Positions 28,250 to 38,316 are shown, counted from the first letter of the stretch. The stretch: 64,000 nucleotides of DNA from Scytonema sp045865695 (GCF_045865695.1 NZ_BAACAP010000255.1:1-64000), one strand, 5' to 3'. Numbers and translations are program-made. Notes: a model not told the origin generated them from the letters alone.

Positions 28250-31200
28250 AAATCTTTTTACCTTGCTTGCTCAATTGTTGTTTTTGACGGTTGATAGCCT
28301 CTATTTGCTTATGAACCCGATGGCGCGTTGATTGAAAAGAAGGCGTATTTTCTAATTTTTGACTTAAATATTGTGCTAAGGAATTGATAGTTGGATTTTG
28401 AAACATTTCTACAATTAATAAATTTTTGTGCAAAATTTCCTGGAGTTTATTATTAACCTGAACCATCAATAATGAATGACCACCAAGGTCAAAGAAATTA
28501 TCATTAACACCTACTTTTTCTAGGTGCAGCAATTCTTGCCAAACAGTAGCGATCGTTTGCTCCAATTTAGAGCGTGGAGCTTGATAACCTTCAGTCAATT
28601 CTGGACGATTGATATCTGGTACAGGTAATGCTCGGCGATCGACTTTATTATTTGTTGTCAATGGCAGTGCCTTCATCTGTACAAATGCTGATGGTACCAA
28701 GTAATCTGGTAGTTGCTGTCTGAGAAAATGCCGTAAATCATCAGTAAAAATTTTTGTTTCTATTTTGGCTACAAAGTAAGCTACTAAAAGACGATTTCCT
28801 GGGGTATCCTCCCGCATTAACACTACGGTTTCTTGCACTTCTGGGTGTTGTCCTAGTGTCTCCTCAATCTCTCCAAGTTCAATACGGTGACCTCGTATCT
28901 TCACCTGATGGTCAATTCGCCCCAAAAACTCCAAAGTTCCGTCTCCTCGATATCGAGCCAAGTCTCCCGTTTTGTACAATCTCGCTCCGAGCTTCTTACT
29001 GAAGGGATTGGGAATAAATTTAAGAGCAGTTAACTCAGATCGATTTAGATAACCTCTGGCTAGCCCTGTTCCGCCAATGTAAAGTTCGCCTGGTACACCA
29101 ACAGGAACGGGTTGTAAGTATCGATCGAGCAGATAGATTTCTGTGTTGGCAATAGGGCAACCTATAGGCGGGATATCGTTGCTCCCCTTCTGCAACAAAG
29201 CAAATGTTGAATAGGTTGTATCTTCTGAGGGACCGTATAAATTAACAACCTGTTGAATGTTATCCTTTTTATATAGTTGTTGTACAAGTTTGTTCTGAAG
29301 TGGTTCACCAGCTAAGTTGATTGTATGCACTGAATCTGGAATACCGTCAACACTCAATAACTCTGTAATGACACTGGGAACGGTATTGATAAGGGTTACT
29401 TCTAAGGCTTGTGACGAGGTAGGTAAATGAAGAGCATTTTCGACTAAGATTATCTTACCACCATAGCTGAGTGGGACAAAGATCTCAAAAACTGAAAGGT
29501 CAAAGCAAATTGAAGTTGTTGCCAAAACTCCAGCTAAAACTTCAATAGAAAAGAACTTTTTCGCCCAACCCAATAAGGCACTTGCGCTACGATGTTCGAT
29601 TGCTACGCCCTTGGGTTTACCTGTAGAACCAGAAGTGTAAATTGCATAGGCTAAGTTGTCAGAATTTATCTTGCTCAAAGAGTTTTTTGAACTTTCGTCC
29701 CCAATCTTTTCCCAATGAGTATCAAGACAAACTACTCTTAATCCATCAGTTGGCAATTTCTCTGTCAAACTCTGCTTGGTTAATAGCACTGTCACTTGAG
29801 CATCTGCTAGCATAAATGCTAAGCGCTCTTTAGGATATGCAGGATCTAGTGGTAAGTAGGCTCCACCAGCTTTGAGGATGCCCAAGAGTCCCACAACCAT
29901 GGACAGCGATCGCTCCATGCAAATACCAACAAGCACCTCTGGTTTAACACCCAACTTCTGCAAGTAGTGCGCGACTCTGTTCGCCTGGTTGTTTAACTCA
30001 CGGTAAGTCAGTTGCTGGTTTTCAAAGACGACTGCAATCGAATTGGGCGTTCGTTCTACCTCCTGCTCAAACAACTGATGAATGCACTGATTACAAGGAT
30101 AATCTGTCTTTGTATCATTCCAATCAACTATGAGTTGATGTTTCTCAGATGCAGTCAGTAAGGGCAAATCGACAATTGCATTATTGGGATTCGCAATAAT
30201 ACCTTCCAGCATTGTCTGGAAATGACCCAGCATTCGAGTTATAGTATCCGCATTAAACAGATCCGTATTGTACTCACCAGTCGCAACCAACCCCTGTTCA
30301 GAGTCTTCCATAAACAGAGTCAGGTCAAACTTTGCCGTACCGCTGTAGCTCTCTTGACCGACTATTGATATGTTGGATAACTTAGGAGTTGGCAACGGCA
30401 TATTCTGGAGAACAAACATTACCTGAAATAACGGGTTGTAACTGAGGTCGCGCTCCGGTTGTAATTCCTCCACTAACTTCCCAAAAGGTAGGTCTTGGTG
30501 AACATAGGCTTCTAAGGCTGTTGATTTTACCCGGAAAAGCAACTCTCTAAAACTGAGTTTACCATCAAGTTTGCTCCGCAGTACCAAAACATTGACAAAA
30601 AATCCTATTAACGACTCAATTTCTGCTCGGTTGCGGCTAGCAATTGGTGAACCCACCAGGATATCTATCTGTCCTGTATAGCGGTAAAGTAAGGTTTTAA
30701 AAGCCGCCAGCAAGGTCATAAATAAAGTGACGCCTTCTTGATGGCTTAGCTTTTTGAGTTCTTGTGTCAGGGCTTGAGGCAGAGCTAATCTAGCTTGAGC
30801 ACCATTGAAAGTCTGAACTGGCAATCGCGGACGGTCGGTCGGCAAGTTTAATACTGGCAAATCTCCACCTAACTGCTGCTTCCAATACTCCAACAGGGGT
30901 TGAATACGCTCGCTTTGTAACCACTGGTGCTGCCAATAGGTAAAATCTACATATTGAATAGGTAATTCAGGAAGTGGAGAGGGTCTTCCTTGGGAGAATG
31001 CTTCATACAGTGCTGCTAGTTCTTTAATAAGAATCCCCGTAGACCATCCATCTGCAATAATATGATGCAGCGTCAGGAGTAGCCTATGTTCTTGTTCAGC
31101 TAAGTGTAGAAGTTTTGCACGCCAAAGCGGTTCGCTTGACAAGTCGAAGGACTGTTGAGCTAAGAGAGTGGATAGACGTTGTACTTCTTTTGTGCGTTCG

Positions 31201-33566
31201 CTTTCTGAGAATTCTTGCAAGTCCTCAACTGACAAAGTTAGAAGTATAGCTGGTTTGATAACCTGAACGGGTCTGCCTTCATTGACTACAAAGTTAGTCC
31301 GTAAAACTTCGTGACGTCTGATGATTTCGTTTAAGCTTTTCTCTAGTACAACTACATTAATATGTCCTGTGAGATTAATAATGATAGGAATATTATATAC
31401 AGGGGAATTCAGAGCTAGTTGATTGATAAACCACAGTCGCTGCTGGGCAAAAGAGAGAGGATGAAAGGACGTGGTTTTTTGCACTTGAGAAACGGAGGGT
31501 TTATGAGCCTCTGTTGTCAGAAGAGCAAGTATTTTGATGGAAAGCGATCGCGCACTCAAACCTTCAAAGAAATCAGCAATAGATACAGTAACTTCCAGGT
31601 CAACCTCAATTCGATTTTTTAACTCAAAAACTTTTAAAGAATCGAGTCCCAAAGTACTGAGTGGTTGTTGAGAATTGACCTCTTGCGGTGTTATTGAAAG
31701 CACCCGCGCTACTTGTTCCACTAAATAAGACTCTAACAACAGCTGACTCTCTTGTGGGGTAAGCGCCAACAGAGCGTCGCGTTGCACCCTATTTTCCTGA
31801 GTTTCAATATCAGCGGTTTTGAGGATGCTGCTACCAACTACATCCAATTTGCCAGCCAGAAAATCTGCTTTAGTGGCGCGGCGTTGAATCTTACCACTAG
31901 AGGTTTTGCAAATGCTACCAGGTTTAATGAGCACTACCGCATACACTTCCACCTCATGTTCTTCGGTGACTGTTTGACGGATTGCTGCGATCGCTTCATC
32001 AATGTTCGGTTTAGCGCGAAACTCCAATTCTTGCACTACGATCAGCCGTTCTTCATTGCCTACTTCCACAGAAAAAACAGCGTTACTACTCGAACGCAAT
32101 GAAGAGTGGCTGCGCTCAGCGGTCAGTTCTATATCCTGTGGGTAGAGGTTGCGACCTCGAATAATGATTAAATCTTTGGCTCTTCCCGTGATAAAGAGAT
32201 CTCCATTGTGCAAAAAGCCTAGATCCCCAGTTCGCAAAAAAGGTCCTTCTCCTGTGTCTCGCAAGTAAACATGGAAGGTTTGTTCTGTTTCTTCTTTCCG
32301 ATTCCAATAACCCCGAGCAACACTCGATCCTGATACCCAAATTTCCCCCACTCTATCAGAAGCACACAGAGTTAGCGATTCTGGTTCGGCAATAACAATT
32401 TTTGTATCAAGCCATGAACGTCCACACCCTACTAGATACCTAACATTCTCAGTATTTTCAGATGCTTCCACGACTTGGTTTTGTTCTAAAGCCTCTGCTT
32501 GAACAGTACAGTAAATCGGTTCATCTTTCACATCACCGCCCGAAACCATTAAAGTGGCTTCAGCCATACCATAACAGGGATAGAAAAAGCTAGACTGAAA
32601 ACCACAGGGTTTGAAAAATGCTGCAAACTTCTCCAAGGTTTCTTGGCGAATTGGCTCTGCTCCACTGTAAGCGCTACGCCAACTGCTTAAGTCAAGAGTT
32701 TCCCGTTGTTCTAGGGTAATCTTGTTAACACAAAGCTCGTAGGCAAAATTAGGACCGCCACAATGAGTTGCTCTACAACGCGAAATTGCTTGAAGCCATC
32801 GAATTGGTCTCTGAATAAAAGCTCCGGGCGGCATCAAAACACCTAGAAACCCCGTATATAAGGGTTGGATAATCCCGTCGATGAGTCCCATATCATGGAA
32901 ACTAGGTAACCACGTAACGGAGACACTTTCTGGTGTGAGTTCAAACGCCTGCTTTATGTACTCGGAATTGTGTAGTAAATTGCCATGACTTACCATCACT
33001 CCCTTCGGTATTCCTGTAGAACCTGATGTGTATTGTAGAAAGGCTAGAGAATCTTGATGAATAGCTGGATGTTCCCAAGAGTCTTCTATTCCCTGTGCTA
33101 GGTTGTCAGTTGTTAGCCACTGCAAATCCTCTAGATTCCTTTTTTGGGCAAGCAGAGATTGTAATTTAGACAACAGAGTAGTTGTGGTTAACGCAACACA
33201 AGTTTGTGCATCTGAGATAATCGCCTGTACTCTAGGGGTATTGCGCTGATTGTGCGGTGGGTAAGCTGGAACCGCTACGACTCCTGCATACAAGCAACCC
33301 AAAAATGTCGTTAAGTAATCTAGCCCTGGCGGATAGAGCAGTAAGGCACGTTCCCCACTTAAACCCAAGGTTTGGAGTTGAGCTGCGATCGCACGAGAGC
33401 GCCGATCCAACTCGTGGTAATTCAGCGTTGATTCTAAAGTCTCTCCATCTTCAAGGAAGGTGAATGCTTGTGTGTGCGGTGTTTTGGAACTGCGAGCGCG
33501 CAGAACTTCAACAATTGTCGCATACTGATGGGGAATGTCTTGTAATTTATTGAAAATTTGAGTCAT
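28242..33566 (-). CDS. Loading NRPS: FAAL-ACP-C-A(Ala-like)-PCP
   Basis: 1774 residues. Residues 1-600 are a fatty acyl-AMP ligase (LQYTSGSTGIPKGVM, PLYTGFLG, YGMAEATLMVSGG, TGDLGFL), followed by an ACP (LGLDSLKVFEL, Ser about 640). The ligase would adenylate a free fatty acid and load it onto this ACP. The condensation domain (about 690-1110, HHIIADGWS) would N-acylate the first amino acid. The A domain (about 1150-1640, YTSGSTGKPKG) gives the signature DLFNNALTYK, associated with Ala (Gly cannot be excluded). The PCP has FFDLGGHSL (about 1694). The C-terminus (KKIYE) overlaps the next PKS start. This is the initiation protein: fatty acyl-Ala is handed to the PKS. The region upstream contains two decayed copies of its own 5' end. 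Confidence 0.93.
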   Translation of the reverse strand: MTQIFNKLQDIPHQYATIVEVLRARSSKTPHTQAFTFLEDGETLESTLNYHELDRRSRAIAAQLQTLGLSGERALLLYPPGLDYLTTFLGCLYAGVVAVPAYPPHNQRNTPRVQAIISDAQTCVALTTTTLLSKLQSLLAQKRNLEDLQWLTTDNLAQGIEDSWEHPAIHQDSLAFLQYTSGSTGIPKGVMVSHGNLLHNSEYIKQAFELTPESVSVTWLPSFHDMGLIDGIIQPLYTGFLGVLMPPGAFIQRPIRWLQAISRCRATHCGGPNFAYELCVNKITLEQRETLDLSSWRSAYSGAEPIRQETLEKFAAFFKPCGFQSSFFYPCYGMAEATLMVSGGDVKDEPIYCTVQAEALEQNQVVEASENTENVRYLVGCGRSWLDTKIVIAEPESLTLCASDRVGEIWVSGSSVARGYWNRKEETEQTFHVYLRDTGEGPFLRTGDLGFLHNGDLFITGRAKDLIIIRGRNLYPQDIELTAERSHSSLRSSSNAVFSVEVGNEERLIVVQELEFRAKPNIDEAIAAIRQTVTEEHEVEVYAVVLIKPGSICKTSSGKIQRRATKADFLAGKLDVVGSSILKTADIETQENRVQRDALLALTPQESQLLLESYLVEQVARVLSITPQEVNSQQPLSTLGLDSLKVFELKNRIEVDLEVTVSIADFFEGLSARSLSIKILALLTTEAHKPSVSQVQKTTSFHPLSFAQQRLWFINQLALNSPVYNIPIIINLTGHINVVVLEKSLNEIIRRHEVLRTNFVVNEGRPVQVIKPAILLTLSVEDLQEFSESERTKEVQRLSTLLAQQSFDLSSEPLWRAKLLHLAEQEHRLLLTLHHIIADGWSTGILIKELAALYEAFSQGRPSPLPELPIQYVDFTYWQHQWLQSERIQPLLEYWKQQLGGDLPVLNLPTDRPRLPVQTFNGAQARLALPQALTQELKKLSHQEGVTLFMTLLAAFKTLLYRYTGQIDILVGSPIASRNRAEIESLIGFFVNVLVLRSKLDGKLSFRELLFRVKSTALEAYVHQDLPFGKLVEELQPERDLSYNPLFQVMFVLQNMPLPTPKLSNISIVGQESYSGTAKFDLTLFMEDSEQGLVATGEYNTDLFNADTITRMLGHFQTMLEGIIANPNNAIVDLPLLTASEKHQLIVDWNDTKTDYPCNQCIHQLFEQEVERTPNSIAVVFENQQLTYRELNNQANRVAHYLQKLGVKPEVLVGICMERSLSMVVGLLGILKAGGAYLPLDPAYPKERLAFMLADAQVTVLLTKQSLTEKLPTDGLRVVCLDTHWEKIGDESSKNSLSKINSDNLAYAIYTSGSTGKPKGVAIEHRSASALLGWAKKFFSIEVLAGVLATTSICFDLSVFEIFVPLSYGGKIILVENALHLPTSSQALEVTLINTVPSVITELLSVDGIPDSVHTINLAGEPLQNKLVQQLYKKDNIQQVVNLYGPSEDTTYSTFALLQKGSNDIPPIGCPIANTEIYLLDRYLQPVPVGVPGELYIGGTGLARGYLNRSELTALKFIPNPFSKKLGARLYKTGDLARYRGDGTLEFLGRIDHQVKIRGHRIELGEIEETLGQHPEVQETVVLMREDTPGNRLLVAYFVAKIETKIFTDDLRHFLRQQLPDYLVPSAFVQMKALPLTTNNKVDRRALPVPDINRPELTEGYQAPRSKLEQTIATVWQELLHLEKVGVNDNFFDLGGHSLLMVQVNNKLQEILHKNLLIVEMFQNPTINSLAQYLSQKLENTPSFQSTRHRVHKQIEAINRQKQQLSKQGKKIYE

Positions 33567-33760
33567 TTTCTACCTCAGGCTATCAGATGCACGCTTTCAA
33601 TGGTTAAACGGGGCAAGCTTAATGACAAATTCAACCCTCTCTCGAGAAGAGACACTGCCTTCAAGCCTTCATAATTAATGTTTGGAAAATTTTTCTCGGA
33701 TAAACCTCAACTGTTACTTTACAGAATCTATAGCGCAAATACCCAGGGTAAGAACATCTC
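33567..33760 (-). repeat. FAAL leader repeat, copy 1 (functional leader)
   Basis: Sequence directly upstream of the FAAL-NRPS start. From ctacctcaggctatcagatg to about 33755 it matches the leaders of both FAAL fragments (35051-35165 and 35429-35640), including ATGCACGCTTTCAATGG and a distal segment CCTCAACTGTT. It probably contains the 5' untranslated region and promoter of the synthetase operon, but no clear -35/-10 pair was assigned. Nothing else is seen between it and the oxygenase gene stop at 33832. Confidence 0.75.
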
Positions 33761-33831
33761 AATTAAGCTTGACACAAGGAATCAGAAAAATCTAATGCAT
33801 TTACCCTGAACGGGTACTGAAGAGCCTAAAA

Positions 33832-34674
33832 TTACGAGCCATCATGTGTAAATAGTACTGTTTTAGAATGATGCAATATATTCAAAATAATAGAGAAAAT
33901 TCTCTTTTGTCTGAACCAATCTCCTATGTTAATATCATACCAAAATGACAATGATATGTTCTCATCTACTCCTGTAACATGATGCCACCAAAAAGGTGGT
34001 ATATAGAGCATTTCTCCAGCTTGGAGTATAATTTCCTTTTTTTGTTGCCAAGGAAATTTTGGAAATAATTCCAAATTGGAGTTGAGAGGATCTACTTTAC
34101 TACAATATTCTAAAGCGCCACGCTCTCCATTAGGTGGATAAAATGATAAATAATTTGAAGGAGGATACAGAAGTATTCTTTTTCTGCCTCGAATTTGAGC
34201 AAGAATATTATGTTCTCTATCAAAGTGAAGAGTAGTAGTATTACCACAGGAACCAAACCAGAAGTTAATTTTTGGTTTTCTACTAAAATACTCTGGATAA
34301 TTTATATCAACAGTTAGTTCAGGAAAAAATTTTTCTAAATCTACTGCACACATATAATATCTTAAAGAATTTTCTGTTTTCTTTTCACTAAATTTTATAT
34401 CTACATATTCCTTGAACTTCATAAATGTGTCAGGGTAAGTTTTATCGTATACATATTGATAATTATTCAAATAGTTTTCGGCATAACAAAGTACACGAAT
34501 AGTATGATTGCCACATTTTTTTATTAGATAATCATTAGACCAATTTTTACAGGCATTCCAATTTTCAGCAACACTATCAATTAAAAAAGGTTGATATTGC
34601 TTCCAAAGCTCTACAAATTTTTTTCTACTAGGATTTGTAATCTTCAAAATTGAATCACTATTTTTAACTACCAT
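33832..34674 (-). CDS. Cupin_8/JmjC-like Fe(II)/2-oxoglutarate-dependent oxygenase
   Basis: 280 residues from an ATG six bases after GGAG; an earlier TTG start is possible. It has the double-stranded beta-helix signature of the cupin-8/JmjC-like (FIH-type) family: metal ligands in TLHFDREHN (HxD) and the distal His in PFWWHHVTG, plus GEMLYIPP before it. The triad looks intact, so an active hydroxylase is expected; substrate unknown. It lies between the FAAL-NRPS leader and the first FAAL remnant, on the same strand as the operon, and is visibly more AT-rich than the synthetase genes, suggesting a separate origin. A role in hydroxylating the fatty acyl or peptide chain is only inferred from position. 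Confidence 0.85.
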   Translation of the reverse strand: MVVKNSDSILKITNPSRKKFVELWKQYQPFLIDSVAENWNACKNWSNDYLIKKCGNHTIRVLCYAENYLNNYQYVYDKTYPDTFMKFKEYVDIKFSEKKTENSLRYYMCAVDLEKFFPELTVDINYPEYFSRKPKINFWFGSCGNTTTLHFDREHNILAQIRGRKRILLYPPSNYLSFYPPNGERGALEYCSKVDPLNSNLELFPKFPWQQKKEIILQAGEMLYIPPFWWHHVTGVDENISLSFWYDINIGDWFRQKRIFSIILNILHHSKTVLFTHDGS

Positions 34675-34690
34675 AAAAAACTCCAAGAAT

Positions 34691-35050
34691 TTAATTGCTC
34701 TTATTTGTTGAGTAATAGTGGCTTTTAGTTGGCGTTACTGGTGGATAAGCTGGAACCGCCACGACTCCTGCGTAGAGACAACCAAAAAAAGCACTCAAGT
34801 AATCTAGCCCTGGTGGATAAAGCAATATAGCACGTTCCCCACTTAAACCAAGGGTTTGGAGTTGAGCTGCGATCGCACGAGAGCGCCGATCCAACTCATG
34901 GTAACTCAGCGTCGATTCTAAAGTCTCTCCATCTTCAAGGAAGGTGAATGCTTGTGTGTGCGGTGTTCTGGAATTGCGAGCGCGCAGAACTTCAACAATT
35001 GTCGCATACTGATGGGGAATGTCTTGTAACTTATTGAGAATCGAAGTCAT
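34691..35050 (-). pseudogene. Truncated FAAL 5' copy (119 codons)
   Basis: Open frame nearly identical to the first about 107 residues of the FAAL-NRPS (HQYATIVEVLRAR, LLYPPGLDY, GVVAVPAYPP). After AYPP it diverges into a short unrelated tail and stops, so it lacks the ATP-binding core and cannot adenylate. It retains a start codon and leader very like the functional gene. Interpreted as a duplication remnant. It could still be translated, and its transcript would run into the oxygenase gene 16 bases downstream. Confidence 0.9.
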
Positions 35051-35165
35051 TTTCTACCTCAGGCTATCAGATGCACGCTTTCAATGGTTCAACAGGGCAA
35101 GCTCAATAACAGATTCTACCCTCACAGAGAAGGAATACTGCCTTTAAACCTTCATATTCATAATT
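35051..35165 (-). repeat. FAAL leader repeat, copy 2
   Basis: Upstream region of the 119-codon FAAL fragment. It matches the functional FAAL leader closely over about 100 bases (ttctacctcaggctatcag and onward), then ends at the second fragment. Confidence 0.8.
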
Positions 35166-35167
35166 CT

Positions 35168-35428
35168 TTAATGATTGCAGCATTCAACTAATCGTGCATT
35201 AATTGCACGTTCAAGCCAAAAATCTTCTATCCCTTGTGTTAGGTTATCCGTTGTTAGCCAACGTAGATTTTCCTGGTTTGTTTCTTTTGTAACTAAAGAC
35301 TGTACAGTGGAAAGAATTAAGGTGAACGCTTGTGTGTGCGGCGTTTTGAAACTGCGAGCGAGCAGAACTTCAACCATTGTCGCATACTGATAGGGGACTT
35401 CTTGTAATTTACTGAGAATTTGAGTCAT
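35168..35428 (-). pseudogene. Internally deleted FAAL 5' copy
   Basis: Starting at an ATG with the same context as the FAAL start, the frame encodes QEVPYQYATMVEVLLAR and TPHTQAFT, then jumps directly to a later FAAL segment (ENLRWLTTDNLTQGIEDFW) before ending after a short unrelated tail. About 100 internal codons present in the intact FAAL are missing. This is a second, older-looking remnant of the same 5' end. A longer in-frame extension upstream to 35518 runs through the leader repeat and is not coding. Confidence 0.85.
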
Positions 35429-35640
35429 TTTCTGCCTCAAGCGATCGGATACACGCAAACAATGGTTAAGTGGGGGCAAGCTCAATGACAAATTCAACCC
35501 TCTCTTGAGAAAAGACACTGCCTTTAAGCCTTCATGTTATTCAATCAGGGATAATTCTTTATTGGATAGACCTCAACTGTTCCCTTACAGAATATACAGC
35601 GCAACCGCCCAGTTAGCCACGCTGGTCTTAGTTTCAACTT
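35429..35640 (-). repeat. FAAL leader repeat, copy 3
   Basis: Upstream region of the internally deleted FAAL copy. It matches leader copy 1, including the proximal CAATGGTTAA segment, the CAAATTCAACCCTCTCT block and the distal GACCTCAACTGTT/ACAGAAT block. It shows that the duplicated unit included about 200 bases of upstream DNA and not only coding sequence. Confidence 0.75.
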
Positions 35641-36211
35641 ATTGCTAGTTATTTTTAGTTAACTCTTTTTACTCTACAGGTAGCTTATTATCTTTTGCAA
35701 CCCCCAGAGTTATAGATAAAAGTTATCAATATTTTCTCTAACTATCGGCTGCCACTAATTTCAAAAAAGTTATAACTTAGGATAGATGCTAAATGCAAAA
35801 TTTAGATAAATTTGCCTGTCTCAATATCGTCTAAAGATTCTGTGTAGTCTTGGTTACTGAGATAAACTCCCCAAGAAGATTTGACAGCGGAATGCTTTCT
35901 TTGAAAATACGGTGAATTGTTTAGTGTAGAAATAAACAAGAGGCTTCCAAGATTTGGCTGAATATCGACTTAACATAACGGCTAAATCTCATCAATAAGT
36001 GATAAGAATTAGCAATAATTATGTTAAGATTTCCTCTGTTCGTGTAAATTTTTATTTGTTGTAGTCTCATTGGGCTTGCTTTACTCAGTGCAAATAACTT
36101 TTAATAATCTCTATCCTGCTTGCGATCGGCACCAGCAGATTCAGTGGTGTAATTGAGTTAAGAGAGAAACGGTCAGCACATACAACAGATTTACTCTTTA
36201 GACAATGTTTT
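35641..36211. other. Divergent intergenic region between lipopeptide operon and acyl ligase gene
   Basis: About 570 bases of AT-rich sequence without a supportable gene. It should hold promoters for the leftward operon and the rightward acyl ligase gene. The right half is related to the region upstream of the TonB receptor (see 36008-36164). No tRNA or ncRNA was recognised. Confidence 0.6.
36008..36164 (+). promoter_or_regulatory. Leader shared with TonB receptor gene, copy A
   Basis: Blocks of this region recur in the same order upstream of the TonB receptor (41624-41793): AGCAATAATTATGTTAAG, TTGTAGTCTCATTGGGCTTGC, and a 3' block CAGTGGTGTAATTGAGTTAA. Conserved order and similar distance to the start codon suggest a duplicated promoter/leader. 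This copy lacks the clean palindrome of the receptor copy. Confidence 0.6.
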
Positions 36212-38245
36212 ATGACAAAAACATACAGTAACTGTTCTTTACTATCTAACATTACTGAGCAAGAACGCCAAGGATTACAGCGTCTAGCAGATTACTCCAA
36301 CATTCAGTCTCTGCCAGAAATTTGGTCATTAGCAGCACAGCGATTTAGTGATATTGTCGCCCTTCGTGACCCTCATGCTAAACCAGAAGTCATTTTGACA
36401 TTTACTCAACTCGGTCAACAAATTCAACAATTTGCTGCTGGCTTACAAGCATTAGGGGTGAAAGCCCTTGAGCGTGTCTCCCTGATTTCGGATAATAGTC
36501 CTCGTTGGTTCGTTGCCGATCAAGGCATTATGACCGCAGGGGCGGTTGATGCGGTGCGTAGCTCCCAAGCCGAACGAGAAGAACTGTTATTTATCATCGC
36601 CCATAGTGGCAGCACGGCGCTGGTTGTGGAAGATTTAAAAACTTTCAATAAGTTACAAGAGCGTCTTCACGAGCTGCCAATTCAATTAGTCATCTTACTT
36701 TCAGATGAAGCTTCCCCGACAGACGAAACCCTAAAAATAGTTAACTTTACTCAGTTATTGGAAATTGGGGCAAAGCGTAGTTTGACGCCAGTCAAGCAAA
36801 CTCACGATACTTTGGCGACACTTATATATACTTCTGGTACCACAGGCAAACCCAAAGGGGTGATGCTTTCTCACGGCAATTTGATACATCAGGCGATCGT
36901 GTTAGGGACAGTACTACAACCGCAACCAGGAGACATAGCCCTCAGCATCCTTCCTACTTGGCACGTTTACGAACGGACAGTTGAATATTTTTTACTCTCT
37001 CAAGGTTGCACGCAAATCTACACTAACTTACGCTTTGTCAAACAGGATTTGAAAGAATTTAAACCCAATTATATGTTGGGTGTACCGCGCCTATGGGAAT
37101 CGATTTATGAAGGAGCACAAAAGCAGTTCCGCGAACAACCTGCAAATAAGCAACGCTTGATTAATTATTTTCTGGGCGTTAGTGAGAAATATATTAAAGC
37201 GCAACGAGTTGCCCAAGGATTGAGTTTAGAAAATTTGAACCCCTCATTAGTCGGGCGCTTAGCAGCTAGAATACAAGCATCAGCTTTGTTACCTCTCCAC
37301 GCTTTGGGAGAACGACTAGTTTATGCCAAGGTACGAGAAGCAACAGGGGGAAGAATCAAGCAGATGATTAGCGGTGGCGGTGCGCTACCCAAGCATATAG
37401 ATAACTTTTTTGAGATTATTAATGTCGAGCTTTTGCAAGGCTATGGTTTAACGGAAACTTCTCCCGTCACTCATGTGCGTCGTCCTTGGCATAATTTACG
37501 CGGTTCTGCAGGGCAACCGATATCTGGTACAGAAACTAAAATAGTAGATCCTGAGACTCGCAAACCCCTACCCACTGGAGAGAAAGGTTTGGTACTGCTC
37601 ACTGGACCGCAAATTATGCAAGGCTATTACCAAAATCCTGAAGCAACGGCGAAAGCAATTGACACCGAAGGTTGGTTTGATAGCGGCGATCTAGGTTGGG
37701 TGACACCGCAAAATGATTTGGTACTGACCGGACGGGCGAAAGACACAATTGTATTAACAAATGGAGAAAATATCGAGCCACAACCGATAGAAGACGCTTG
37801 TTTGCGATCGCCCTATATCGATCAAATTCTGCTTGTTGGGCAAGATCGACGTAGTCTCGGTGCTTTGATTGTTCCCAATCTCGAAGCCCTACGAAAATGG
37901 GCAGAAACTCTCAATCTGCATCTACGTCTTCCAGAGGAAGCAGCCATTGAACTTAGCTCGACTCAGGATTGGGCATCTAAGACAGAAGTGGATCTAGAGA
38001 GTAAGATATTTCAGGATTTATTTCGGCAAGAATTGAATCGGGAAGTGCAAAACCGTCCTGGTTATCGACCTAATGACCGCATTGGTTTATTCAAGTTGAT
38101 TTTGGAGCCGTTTTCTATAGAAAATGGCATGATGACACAAACACTAAAAGTTAGGCGACACATCGTTATGGAACGCTATCGCGATCTTATTAATGGGATG
38201 TTTACCTCACAAGGCTCGTCAAGCCTTGCAGACGGTTCAAGGTAA
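36212..38245 (+). CDS. Long-chain acyl-ACP/acyl-CoA synthetase (AMP-forming)
   Basis: 677-residue ANL-superfamily adenylating enzyme. Core motifs: LIYTSGTTGKPKGVMLSHGN, QGYGLTETSPV, GWFDSGDLGW and LTGRAKDTIVLTNGENI. Length and motifs fit the cyanobacterial long-chain fatty acid ligases (Slr1609 type), which recycle free fatty acids to acyl-ACP. It is divergent from the lipopeptide operon and could supply or compete for the starter fatty acid; that is inference. The C-terminal tail after the last Lys-rich segment is short and the gene is complete. Confidence 0.88.
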   Translation: MTKTYSNCSLLSNITEQERQGLQRLADYSNIQSLPEIWSLAAQRFSDIVALRDPHAKPEVILTFTQLGQQIQQFAAGLQALGVKALERVSLISDNSPRWFVADQGIMTAGAVDAVRSSQAEREELLFIIAHSGSTALVVEDLKTFNKLQERLHELPIQLVILLSDEASPTDETLKIVNFTQLLEIGAKRSLTPVKQTHDTLATLIYTSGTTGKPKGVMLSHGNLIHQAIVLGTVLQPQPGDIALSILPTWHVYERTVEYFLLSQGCTQIYTNLRFVKQDLKEFKPNYMLGVPRLWESIYEGAQKQFREQPANKQRLINYFLGVSEKYIKAQRVAQGLSLENLNPSLVGRLAARIQASALLPLHALGERLVYAKVREATGGRIKQMISGGGALPKHIDNFFEIINVELLQGYGLTETSPVTHVRRPWHNLRGSAGQPISGTETKIVDPETRKPLPTGEKGLVLLTGPQIMQGYYQNPEATAKAIDTEGWFDSGDLGWVTPQNDLVLTGRAKDTIVLTNGENIEPQPIEDACLRSPYIDQILLVGQDRRSLGALIVPNLEALRKWAETLNLHLRLPEEAAIELSSTQDWASKTEVDLESKIFQDLFRQELNREVQNRPGYRPNDRIGLFKLILEPFSIENGMMTQTLKVRRHIVMERYRDLINGMFTSQGSSSLADGSR

Positions 38246-38316
38246 GGCAGTTGCCCAATTCTTCAGGCAGAACTTAAAAAAGGTGTGTGGATTTGTAGAG
38301 ATTGAAAACTTAACAG

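Noticed and set aside
35429..35518. N-terminal extension of the second FAAL remnant
   Set aside because: It translates the duplicated leader, which is non-coding in the functional copy.
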